From positions 1 to 64,000 of the forward strand of contig JAJPIW010000090.1 of assembly GCA_021324575.1 (NCBI GenBank): a stretch of 64,000 bases of DNA. Reading direction: 5' to 3'. This DNA comes from Intrasporangiaceae bacterium. GTDB lineage: Bacteria; Actinomycetota; Actinomycetes; Actinomycetales; Dermatophilaceae. A model generated the notes under the pieces. That model ran no database searches. It was not told where the DNA came from and saw only the letters and a list, made by a program, of their open reading frames with translations. Shown in pieces: positions 56,929-64,000 of the stretch; the stretch's first letter is position 1; each line of letters starts with the position of its first letter. Made by a program: the position numbers and the translations under genes.

Positions 56929-56990
56929 GTCGAGAGATCACGACGCGCGGGACCTGCTCCGCCGATCCCCGGGTGTCGTGATCGCTCGAC
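56929..56990. terminator. convergent terminator with 16-bp imperfect stem
   Basis: GTCGAGAGATCACGAC (56929-56944) faces GTCGTGATCGCTCGAC (56975-56990), pairing at 15 of 16 positions or better. It separates the marR gene from the M56 protease gene. Confidence 0.75.
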
Positions 56991-57024
56991 TCGGTGGGAC
57001 GCCTGAGCCAGGCGCACCTGACCC

Positions 57025-57888
57025 TCAGTGCCAGGCGATCACGAGCAGGACGACCGGCGTGGCAAGGGCGAGGACCCCGAAGGCGTACATGACCGGCGCC
57101 ATCCAGCCCGCGGCCCGGTTGTCGAGCAGGGCGATCCGGGTCGCTGCCGTGCCGGCGGAGGCGCCGAGGAGGCCGTCCGCAGCCGGCACCTCGGCCAGCC
57201 GGACGAGAGCCCGGCCCACCGTCACCGGGTCGGTCCGGGAGACGGCTCGACGGTCGGCGAGCACCTCGACGAGCAGGCGCACCTCGCCCATCCCCGCCGA
57301 GGACCGGACCCGGGCGGGCACCGACTCGTGGAGCACGGTGAAGAACTCCAGGACGAGGTCGTGGCGGGCCCTCAGGTGCGAGCGCTCGTGCTCGAGGACC
57401 GCGGTCAGCTCGCCGGGAGTGAGGGCGGCGAGCGCGCCCTCGGTGAGGACCATCCGGCCGTTCTGGCCCGGGACGCAGTATGCCGAGGGGCTGGGGTGCG
57501 CGAGTACGCGCGCGTGGGTCCCGAGCCGGTCGTCACGCAGGCCGATGAGGTCGACGAGCTCCCGGTGCTGGCGCCGGACCTCGCGCAGCCTTCGGCCCAC
57601 CCGGTGCCCGGAGAGGAGCAGTCGCGCGAGCATGAAGACACTCACCGCCACCGCCACCCCGACGACCAGCAGATGGGGGCCGGAGTACTCATCGGTGACG
57701 AGCGGGATCGCAGCGGGCGCAGCACCGAGGGCGGCGACGACCCCCGCGAGGGAGACCGCCTGCCACACGACGAGCGCTGGTCGGGGTGCGCGACGCCAGC
57801 CGGGCCGCCGGGCCATGATCCGCGGCAGCGCCACGAGCACCAGCCCCGCCATCGCCACGAGGGCTGCGACAGGGAGCGCCTGGGTCAC
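57025..57888 (-). CDS. M56 (BlaR1-like) membrane metallopeptidase without sensor domain
   Basis: A 287-residue protein from GTG 57886-57888. Four or so membrane helices are visible (residues about 3-25, 40-60, 75-95 and 265-285). The zinc motif HERSH (HExxH) is at residue 167, in AVLEHERSHLRARHDL, and the third ligand region VEVLADRRAVS is at about 210. There is no extracellular penicillin-binding domain, so it is not a beta-lactam sensor like BlaR1. Its partner BlaI repressor lies just upstream; together they may sense a membrane or respiratory signal for the cyd operon. Confidence 0.86.
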   Translation of the reverse strand: MTQALPVAALVAMAGLVLVALPRIMARRPGWRRAPRPALVVWQAVSLAGVVAALGAAPAAIPLVTDEYSGPHLLVVGVAVAVSVFMLARLLLSGHRVGRRLREVRRQHRELVDLIGLRDDRLGTHARVLAHPSPSAYCVPGQNGRMVLTEGALAALTPGELTAVLEHERSHLRARHDLVLEFFTVLHESVPARVRSSAGMGEVRLLVEVLADRRAVSRTDPVTVGRALVRLAEVPAADGLLGASAGTAATRIALLDNRAAGWMAPVMYAFGVLALATPVVLLVIAWH

Positions 57889-57919
57889 GGAAGGGGCCGG
57901 TGGTTCGATCGGGGGCGGA

Positions 57920-58318
57920 TCAGGTCGCCAGGCCCGGCTGGCGACGCTCGAGCTCGCCCAGCGCCGCCTTGAGGTCGGCGATCTCACCGGGCGACGCGTC
58001 GTCCAGGAAGTGCAGCAGGGCCGCCTTGCGGTCGTCGACGTCGAGCTGGTCCATCGTCGCGCGCATGGCCTGGGCGGTGAGTGACTCCGGGGACTGCGAC
58101 GCGGCATACCGCCAGGCCTTTCCCTCCCGCACGCGGGTGGCGAGGCCCTTCTTCGCGAGCCGGTCCAGGACGGTCATGACCGTCGTGTAGGCGAGGTCAC
58201 GGTCGCTCGCCAGCGCCTCGTGGACGTCTCGGACGGTGGCGCCCTGGCTGCTGGCCCACAGCTGCTCCATGACGACGCGCTCGAGGTCGCCCAGTCGTGG
58301 TGCGGACGGGGGTGTCAC
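57920..58318 (-). CDS. blaI: BlaI/MecI/CopY-family repressor
   Basis: A 132-residue winged-helix repressor from GTG 58316-58318. LGDLERVVMEQLWASSQGATVRDVHEALA then YTTVMTVLDRLAKKGLATRVREGKAWRY forms the DNA-binding domain with the conserved TTVMTVLDRL. The C-terminal helical part dimerises. BlaI proteins are cut by M56 proteases, which lifts repression. It starts only 7 bp after the cydC stop codon, so the BlaI-M56 pair is probably in the cydABDC transcript. Confidence 0.88.
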   Translation of the reverse strand: MTPPSAPRLGDLERVVMEQLWASSQGATVRDVHEALASDRDLAYTTVMTVLDRLAKKGLATRVREGKAWRYAASQSPESLTAQAMRATMDQLDVDDRKAALLHFLDDASPGEIADLKAALGELERRQPGLAT

Positions 58319-58325
58319 GGGTGGG

Positions 58326-60014
58326 TCAGCCTGCCTTGGTCAGTGGGGGAGTGAGGTCGATGACCCGCTCGAAGTCATCGAGTCCCTCGGGTCGGTGGCT
58401 CACCATCACTACCGTACGGCCTTCGGTAGCGGCGAGCGCGTCGCTCACCACATCGAGCGCGGTGGCGTGGTCGAGGTGGGCGACCGGCTCGTCGAGGAGG
58501 ACGACCGGACGGTCACTCAGCAGGACCCGAGCCAGGCCCAGGCGCGCGCGCTCGCCACCGGACACGCCGAGCCGCCCGACGCCGAGGGGCGTGTCGAGAC
58601 CATCTGCGAGACCGGCATACCAGTCGCTCAGGTTCGCTTGCGCCAGAACGGTTTCCAGCTCCAGGTCCGTCGCATCGGGGCGGGCGAGGCGGAGGTTCTC
58701 GCGGAGGTTCGTGGCGAAGAGGTGTGGCTCGTCGTCGAGGATCGCGATGGCGCTTCGGACGTCTTCGAGCGGCAGGGTCGTCACGTCGCGCCCGTCGAGG
58801 AGATAGCTGCCCGCGCTCGGGTCGAGATGCCGGGCGAGGACGGCGAGCAGGGTGGACTTGCCCGAGCCGTTGGCACCGGTGATGGCGGTGCGACTGCCGG
58901 GCTCGAGTACGAGGTCGGTATGCCGCAGAGCCGGCTCTCCCTCGACCCACACCGCCGCGACGCCGGCCAGTTCCAGCACTGGTGGCGTGTCGGTGCGCTG
59001 ACGGTTGCCCGGGTTGTCGACGGGCGGGGTGTCGGCCAGCTGACGATTGCGCGGGTCGCTGACGGCGGGGGGCTGGGACAGCAGGCCGGCCAGCCGGTCG
59101 CGTGCGGCCTGGGCCCGCGCCAGAGCACGGACGGCATCGGTGAGCCCGGCGAGCGCCTCGCCGAGTGCTACGGGTGTGACGACGAGCAGTGCGGTCACCG
59201 GGCCACCGAGGTCCGAGCGGCTGGCGAGAACCGCGTTGGCCACGCAAGCCACACCAGTCGCCACGAGGAGTGCGCCGGTGAGGAACGCCCGGCCCCGGGC
59301 CTGCCGGTCGACGGCGACGCGGAGCCGGTCGTGGGCTGTCTCGAGCCAGCGGGCCGCGGCTGCCTGCCCGCCGACAGCCGCCAGAGACATGGCCTGCCGG
59401 CTGACCAGGTCGGCTACTCGCACGACCTCGGACCGGGCCGCGAGGACGGACTGCTGGGACTCCGACTCCGAGTGCCAGGCCCGCCAACAGGCTGCGGCTG
59501 CGGCCGCCATCAGCCCGGCCAGGACCAGGCCGGCAGCAGGCGACACCAGAGCCGTCAGGACGGTGGCGAGGGTGCCGACGACGGTCGCCGCGACGATCGG
59601 GACGGTCACCCGGACCTGGGCGTCGACGACGTCGGTCAGGTCGTCGACGACACCGGAGAGCACATCGGCCCTGGAGCGCCGGCCCAGGCGGGCGGGGGTG
59701 AGCGGGACGAGCGCCGCATACGTCGCGGTCCGGGCCCTGGCCAGGTCACGCAGGGCGACGTCGTGGGAGCGGAGGCGCTCGGCATACCGGAGGGCGGGGC
59801 GGGCCATCCCGAAGGCGCGGACCGCGACGATCGCCACGAGGAGGGTGAGGATCTGCGGGCGCTCGCTGGCGCGCACGATGAGCCAGCCCGACGTGGCCGT
59901 GAGTGCGACACCGGAGGCCAGCGCCGCACCGCCGATCAATCCGGCGACGATGACGCCGGCCGACGGTCGCAGGGTGAGGTGCCGCGTGGCCGGTGCGGTG
60001 AGGTCGCTGCTCAT
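58326..60014 (-). CDS. cydC: thiol reductant ABC exporter subunit CydC
   Basis: A 562-residue half-transporter from ATG 60012-60014, which overlaps the cydD stop (ATGA). Six helices lie in the first 290 residues. The ATPase domain begins near 350 with Walker A TGANGSGKST, signature LGVSGGERARLGLARVL and Walker B VVLLDEPVAHLD. CydDC exports cysteine or glutathione-like thiols needed for cytochrome bd assembly. The linker (about 320-348) contains a 42-bp direct duplication made of family-C repeats (58987, 59029), giving NRQ-x-x-DTPPV twice. Confidence 0.93.
   Translation of the reverse strand: MSSDLTAPATRHLTLRPSAGVIVAGLIGGAALASGVALTATSGWLIVRASERPQILTLLVAIVAVRAFGMARPALRYAERLRSHDVALRDLARARTATYAALVPLTPARLGRRSRADVLSGVVDDLTDVVDAQVRVTVPIVAATVVGTLATVLTALVSPAAGLVLAGLMAAAAAACWRAWHSESESQQSVLAARSEVVRVADLVSRQAMSLAAVGGQAAAARWLETAHDRLRVAVDRQARGRAFLTGALLVATGVACVANAVLASRSDLGGPVTALLVVTPVALGEALAGLTDAVRALARAQAARDRLAGLLSQPPAVSDPRNRQLADTPPVDNPGNRQRTDTPPVLELAGVAAVWVEGEPALRHTDLVLEPGSRTAITGANGSGKSTLLAVLARHLDPSAGSYLLDGRDVTTLPLEDVRSAIAILDDEPHLFATNLRENLRLARPDATDLELETVLAQANLSDWYAGLADGLDTPLGVGRLGVSGGERARLGLARVLLSDRPVVLLDEPVAHLDHATALDVVSDALAATEGRTVVMVSHRPEGLDDFERVIDLTPPLTKAG
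58987..59055. repeat. family C repeats, copies 3 and 4, tandem inside cydC
   Basis: Two copies, 58987-59013 and 59029-59055, 42 bp apart, each with GTGTCGG, then CTGACG, then a TTGC[C/G]CGGG end. Copy 4 shares GTCGGCCAG-TGACGA with the copA copy at 49896. They encode the linker before the CydC ATPase domain, in another reading frame than in copA. Confidence 0.78.
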
Positions 60015-61723
60015 TGCAGGACCCCGATCTCGACCGCTCGGGCCGACTCGGTTGGACTGTCGTCGACCGGGGTGCCATGGGCGGACACGCGACCGGTGAG
60101 GTGGAGGTGTTCGTCGGCCAGCGCGAGGAGCTCGCGGCGGTGGGTCACGGCGACGACGATGCGCTCGCGGGCCAGGTCGGTGACGAGGCCGTGGACGAGG
60201 TCGGTGGCTCCGGGGTCGAGGTGCGCGGTGGGCTCGTCGAAGAGGACGAGTGGCGCGTCGGAGAGGCGCGCCCGGGCGACGACCAGACGGGTCCGCTGCC
60301 CGGCCGAGAGACCGAAGCCGTCGTCGCCGATGGTCGCCTCGAGTCCGCCGGGCAGGCCGGCCACCAGCTCGACAAGGCCCACTGCCCGCAGGGCCGCCCA
60401 CAGCTGGTCGTCGTCGGCGTCGTTGCCCAGACCGAGGTTCTCCCGGACCGACCCCGAGACGAGGAACGGCCGCTGGGTGACCAGATGGGCCGCCGGTGCG
60501 GTGACGGTGCCGGAGGTGGGGGTACGCAGCCCGGCGAGCAGCTCCAGGAGGGTCGACTTGCCGACGCCGGACGGGCCGGTGACCACGGTGAGCCCGGTCC
60601 CCGCCGTGAGGGTGACGCCCTCGAGGACAGGGCGGGCGGACCCGGCATACGCATAGCCGACTCCGCTGACCGTCACCGGCCCGCTGACCCAACCTCTGCT
60701 AGCAGAGGTTGGGTCACTCAGCACAGGTTGCAACCTCTGCTGAGTGAGTTTTCCTCTGCTAGCAGAGGTTGCGTCGTCCGCGGAGGCGGCGGCGCTGAGC
60801 ACGGGGAGGATGGCGTCGAGGGCCTCGGCTCCGTCGGCGGCGGCGTGGAACTCGGTGCCGACCCGGCGGATCGGCCAGTAGGCCTCGGGTGCCAGCAGGA
60901 TCGCGAGCAGGCCGGCGTGTAACCCGATCGCGCCGCTCGTCAGGCGCAGGCCGACACCCACGGCGACGATCGCGACCGAGATCGTCGCGAGCAGCTCGAG
61001 GGCGGCCGAGGAGAGGAAGGCCAGGCGCAGGGTCCGCATCGTCGCGTGCCGGTGCCGGTCACTCACCTCACCGATGGTGCCGACCTGACGCTCACCGCGG
61101 CCGTAGCCGACCAGGGTGGGCAGCCCGCGCATGACGTCGTGGAAGTGGCCGGCCAGGGCGGCGAGCGCCTGCCAGCGTCGCTGCGTCTCCTCCTGCGTGG
61201 TCCGCCCGATGAGGGCCGCGAAGACGGGTAGCAGCGGCACGGTGAGCAGGACGATGAGCGCGCTCAGCCAGTCCACGACCGCAAGGGTGCCGATGGCAAG
61301 TGCCGGCACGACGGCCGCCGACACCAGGGCCGGGAGGAAGCGCGCGGCATACGGCTCGACGGCCGAGCAGCCTTGTGCCACCAGGGTTGCTGCCGCCTCG
61401 TCACTCGGGCGGGACTCGGCCGGAAGCCGGAGCCAGCGACCGACGAGCCGCTCCCGGAGAGCGGTCGAGACCTCGACCCCGGCCCGGGCTGCGGTGCGCT
61501 CGCCGAACTGGGCCAGCAGGCCCCGGACCACGAAGGCGGCCGCGAGCCACGCGGCAGGAGCGAGGACAGTGGTGTGCTCCACGACGGCGACAACGAGGCT
61601 CGCCAGCGCCACCGCAGCACCGATCGTCGCGATGCCCTGCGCGACCCCGACCCCCCCGAGCAGCAGCACGGGTCGACGGGCCGAGGGGACGGCCCGGAGC
61701 AGTCGGGGGTCGAAGGGTCTCAT
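60011..61723 (-). CDS. cydD: thiol reductant ABC exporter subunit CydD, with palindromic insertion
   Basis: A 570-residue half-transporter. Six helices lie in the first 300 residues. The ATPase domain begins near 350: Walker A TGPSGVGKST, signature GLSAGQRTRLVVARARL, Walker B LVLFDEPTAHLD. It pairs with CydC and supports cytochrome bd assembly. The linker before the ATPase (about residues 315-347) is encoded by three tandem palindromes (60685-60768) and reads with TSASRG twice; relatives usually have a shorter linker. Coupled to cydC by ATGA overlap. Confidence 0.93.
   Translation of the reverse strand: MRPFDPRLLRAVPSARRPVLLLGGVGVAQGIATIGAAVALASLVVAVVEHTTVLAPAAWLAAAFVVRGLLAQFGERTAARAGVEVSTALRERLVGRWLRLPAESRPSDEAAATLVAQGCSAVEPYAARFLPALVSAAVVPALAIGTLAVVDWLSALIVLLTVPLLPVFAALIGRTTQEETQRRWQALAALAGHFHDVMRGLPTLVGYGRGERQVGTIGEVSDRHRHATMRTLRLAFLSSAALELLATISVAIVAVGVGLRLTSGAIGLHAGLLAILLAPEAYWPIRRVGTEFHAAADGAEALDAILPVLSAAASADDATSASRGKLTQQRLQPVLSDPTSASRGWVSGPVTVSGVGYAYAGSARPVLEGVTLTAGTGLTVVTGPSGVGKSTLLELLAGLRTPTSGTVTAPAAHLVTQRPFLVSGSVRENLGLGNDADDDQLWAALRAVGLVELVAGLPGGLEATIGDDGFGLSAGQRTRLVVARARLSDAPLVLFDEPTAHLDPGATDLVHGLVTDLARERIVVAVTHRRELLALADEHLHLTGRVSAHGTPVDDSPTESARAVEIGVLQ
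60685..60768. repeat. three tandem palindromes inside cydD (family B)
   Basis: 60685-60716 is a perfect 32-bp palindrome around CTGCTAGCAG. 60715-60746 is a second, with one mismatch, around GGTTGCAACC. 60753-60768 is CCTCTGCTAGCAGAGG, again perfect. They share the CCTCTGCT arm and keep the cydD frame open. Confidence 0.92.
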
Positions 61724-61759
61724 CGGGTATGCCGCGCGCTCACCTTCGGTAACGCCTCC

Positions 61760-62791
61760 TCAGTGCACGGCGACGGCGGCCGGGATGTGCGCCACCGTGA
61801 GCCGCTTGCGGAAGACCCAGTAGTTGTATGCCGTGTAGGCCAGCATGATCGGCGTGAAGGCCGCGGCCGCGCCGGTCATGATCTGCAGCGTGAGGTGGGA
61901 GCTGGAGGCGTTGGCGGTGGTGAGGTTGTTGGCGGCCGAAGTCGAGCTGACCATGAGGTTGGGGAAGAGGATGAAGAAGTCGGTGGCGACGGCCATCGCG
62001 ATGGCGACCGTCGTGCCGACGAAGGCCCAGCCCTCGGTTCCCTTGCGGTTCAGGGCGATCGATGCCAGCAGCGCGACGGCCGCGATCCCGGTCGTGATCC
62101 AGGACCAGACGTTGCCGCCGTAGCCCACACCGAGCCACACGAGCAGGACGGTGCCGAGGACGGCGGCTCCGACGCCGGCCTTGGTGGCCAGGGAGCGGGC
62201 GTCGGCACGGATCGGGCCGTCGGTCTTGAGCGCGATGAAGTGGGCCCCGTGGGTGAGGGACAGGGCGTAGAGCGCGACACCACCGAGCAGACTCACCGGG
62301 TTGAGCAGGCTGAGGAGCGACCCGGTGAAGTTGTGGTCGGCGTTGATCGGGGTGCCGTGCACGAGGTTGGTCAGGGCGGTCCCGACGAGAACCGGTGCGG
62401 CGACCGAGCCCACCACGATGGCGCGGTCCCAGCCGCGGCGCCAGGCGGCGCTGTCCCGCTTGTGCCGGTAGTCGAAGCCCACGTTGCGCAGGATGAGCAC
62501 GACCAGCAACAGAAGGAACGCCAGGTAGAAGCCGCTGAACATCGTGGCGTACCAGAGCGGGAACGCTGCGAACATCGCGCCACCGGCCGTGATCAGCCAT
62601 ACCTCGTTGCCGTCCCAGAGGGGGCCGATGGTGTTGAGCAGGACCCGGCGACGCTTCTCGCCGTCCTCCGCGTCGGTGCCGCGGCCGAGGATCGGCAGCA
62701 CCGAACCGACGCCGAAGTCGAAGCCCTCGAGCACGAGGTACCCCGTCCACAGGACCCCGATGGCGATGAACCAGAACGTGATGAGTGACAT
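61760..62791 (-). CDS. cydB: cytochrome bd oxidase subunit II
   Basis: A 343-residue membrane protein with about eight or nine helices. The N-terminus LITFWFIAIGVLWTGYLVLEGFDFGVGSVLP and the block TIGPLWDGNEVWLITAGGAMFAAFPLWYATMFSGFYLAF are the cydB signature. It stabilises the haem b/d centres with CydA in quinol oxidation. It lies 33 bp downstream of cydA and 36 bp upstream of cydD, in one operon. Confidence 0.96.
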   Translation of the reverse strand: MSLITFWFIAIGVLWTGYLVLEGFDFGVGSVLPILGRGTDAEDGEKRRRVLLNTIGPLWDGNEVWLITAGGAMFAAFPLWYATMFSGFYLAFLLLLVVLILRNVGFDYRHKRDSAAWRRGWDRAIVVGSVAAPVLVGTALTNLVHGTPINADHNFTGSLLSLLNPVSLLGGVALYALSLTHGAHFIALKTDGPIRADARSLATKAGVGAAVLGTVLLVWLGVGYGGNVWSWITTGIAAVALLASIALNRKGTEGWAFVGTTVAIAMAVATDFFILFPNLMVSSTSAANNLTTANASSSHLTLQIMTGAAAAFTPIMLAYTAYNYWVFRKRLTVAHIPAAVAVH

Positions 62792-62824
62792 GTCGATTTC
62801 CCTTTGCTTGTCAGCCAGGCGTCG

Positions 62825-64000
62825 TCAGTAGGCGAACTGGAGCGGGGCGTCGTCGGTGACATCCTCGGGCTTCACCGGCGCGTGGAACGGGTCCGCGCCG
62901 TGCCGCACGTAGGTGAGGAAGAGGCGCACCTCGACGACGGCCAGCGCGGCATACAGGGCGGTGAAGGTGAGCAACGAGATGAGCACGCTGGTCGCGCTGA
63001 CCGTCGGCGATACGCCCGCAGCCGTGGTCAGCAGGCCGTAGACGAGCCACGGCTGACGCCCGGTCTCGGTGAAGATCCAGCCGAAGGAGATGGCGAACAG
63101 GGGGAGCAGGGGGATCGCGAGGGCGACCCACGTCCACAGCCGGCCACGAGGCACCCGGCCGCCGCGGGTGAACCATAGGACGAGGGCGGAGAAGGCTGCA
63201 CCCGCCATGCCGAGCCCGATCATGAGCCGGAAGGTCCAGTACGCCAGGGGGATGTTGGGGGTGTAGGTCGGTGACATGGCCAGCTTCCCGACCTCGGGGC
63301 CGTAGCGCTCGGTCACCTTCGCGGCGAGGGCAGCGATCTGCGGCTTGAGCTGGTTGATGCCGTCGACCCTGGCGCCGAACTTGCCGGTCGCGAGGAACGA
63401 CAGCAGCCCCGGCACGGCGATGATGCGCGTGGCGTGCTGCCCGTTGAGCGAGCCGATCGAGAGCACCGAGAACGGCGCGCTGTCCGTGGTGTCGTAGAGC
63501 GCCTCGGCCGAGGACATCTTCATCGGCTGGACCTCGGTCATGATCTTGCCCTGGGAGTCCCCGGAGCCCATGACGAGCAGCGCCGCGACGAGCGTCACGA
63601 CCGCGCCGATGCGCGTCGACCGGTGGTACATGGCCGCGTCCACCGAGGACCCGGACACCGTCGACGCCGCCGACCGACGCATGAGGTGCAGCGAGACCCC
63701 GGCGACGACCGCCCCACCGACCATGTAGCAGGAGAAGACGACGTGCGGGAAGGTCACCAGCTGGACCTTGTTGGTCAGGACCGCGATGAAGTCGGTCATC
63801 TCGGCCCGACCGGTGACCGGGTTGAACTTGTAGCCGACCGGGTGCTGCATGAACGAGTTGGCGGCCAGGATGAAGTAGGCCGACAGCAAGGTGCCGACGT
63901 GGACGATCCAGATCGTGGCCGCGTGCACCTTCTCCGGCAGCTTGCCCCAGCCGAAGATCCACAGCCCGAGGAAGACCGACTCCAGGAAGAACGCGAGCAG
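62825..64000 (-). CDS. cydA: cytochrome bd oxidase subunit I, N-terminus outside window
   Basis: The frame stays open to the window edge (392 codons). The visible sequence starts LLAFFLESVFLGLWIFGWGKLP, so roughly the first 100 residues (with the first haem ligand) are missing. Visible: NSFMQHPVGYKFN, the conserved helix QLVTFPHVVFSCYMVGG with ligand residues, YTPNIPLAYWTFRLMIGLGM, and GRQPWLVYGLLTT near the end (the conserved GRQPW-V motif). It is the quinol-oxidising subunit of a bd-type oxidase used at low oxygen. Confidence 0.95.
   Translation of the reverse strand: MLAFFLESVFLGLWIFGWGKLPEKVHAATIWIVHVGTLLSAYFILAANSFMQHPVGYKFNPVTGRAEMTDFIAVLTNKVQLVTFPHVVFSCYMVGGAVVAGVSLHLMRRSAASTVSGSSVDAAMYHRSTRIGAVVTLVAALLVMGSGDSQGKIMTEVQPMKMSSAEALYDTTDSAPFSVLSIGSLNGQHATRIIAVPGLLSFLATGKFGARVDGINQLKPQIAALAAKVTERYGPEVGKLAMSPTYTPNIPLAYWTFRLMIGLGMAGAAFSALVLWFTRGGRVPRGRLWTWVALAIPLLPLFAISFGWIFTETGRQPWLVYGLLTTAAGVSPTVSATSVLISLLTFTALYAALAVVEVRLFLTYVRHGADPFHAPVKPEDVTDDAPLQFAY

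Noticed and set aside
57025-57888. M56 protein considered as a beta-lactamase sensor BlaR1
   Set aside because: The extracellular penicillin-binding domain is absent and there is no beta-lactamase gene nearby.
60685-60768. Palindromes in cydD considered as frame-breaking insertion or a pseudogene
   Set aside because: The cydD frame is uninterrupted and the ATPase motifs after the insert are intact.

Overview
The window is high-GC DNA (about 70 % GC by eye) with dense, short-spaced genes, frequent ATGA/GTGA stop-start overlaps and GTG starts. The gene content includes an MptB-like polyprenol-phosphate mannosyltransferase, GT87 mannosyltransferase, DUF4446, DUF222/HNH, LURP-one, EfeUOB, CsoR-CopA and CydABDC. 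Together these suggest a Gram-positive actinobacterium, probably of the Micrococcales/Intrasporangiaceae type; the family-level placement is inference. There is no rRNA operon, intact tRNA, CRISPR array, phage or transposase gene.

Layout. 1-5.6 kb: truncated DUF222 gene, a Y-family polymerase, a methyltransferase, an Ogt-sigma pair, a glycerophosphodiesterase and an RsbW-like kinase. 5.6-12.2 kb: envelope mannosyl/glycosyltransferases and a large phosphatase-fold membrane protein. 12.2-17.7 kb: a repeat-bracketed DUF559-like gene, GDT1 transporter, DUF4446-pheA, a PlsC-like acyltransferase, a patatin and a PH-domain protein. 17.8-22.1 kb: the iron uptake operon efeUOB under a DtxR/IdeR-type box, then zwf. 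23.6-25.3 kb: diacylglycerol kinase and a DinB-fold protein. 25.45-30.73 kb: a tightly packed four-gene cassette of cytoplasmic subtilase, ECF-like sigma factor, small TTR-like protein and TPR-CHAT protease, facing an unrecognised 751-residue protein. 33-37 kb: LysE exporter, Doc toxin with antitoxin, and serS bracketed by palindromic repeats. 37.1-43.7 kb: two-component system, ABC exporter, HAD phosphatase and membrane protein. 43.7-50.6 kb: three related membrane-anchored proteins, LURP-one protein, SpoU methylase, a VOC protein and csoR-copA. 50.6-56.9 kb: purB with a 55-bp tandem repeat upstream, VOC protein, LMW phosphatase, a BioD-like protein, panE-like reductase, and a divergent FMN reductase/MarR pair. 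57-64 kb: cydA(partial)BDC followed by BlaI and an M56 protease.

Two things stand out. First, the two-protease/sigma cassette (25450-30733) looks like a self-contained regulatory or conflict module; its TPR-CHAT plus sigma plus small protein content recalls the protease arm of type III-E CRISPR, but without any CRISPR component. Second, the DNA carries several layers of short repeats. The motif GTATGCC/GGCATAC occurs roughly 70 times, forms terminator hairpins and overlaps start codons. Several families of palindromic REP-like elements lie both between genes and in frame inside proteins (response regulator, CydD, CydC, CopA), always at apparent inter-domain linkers.
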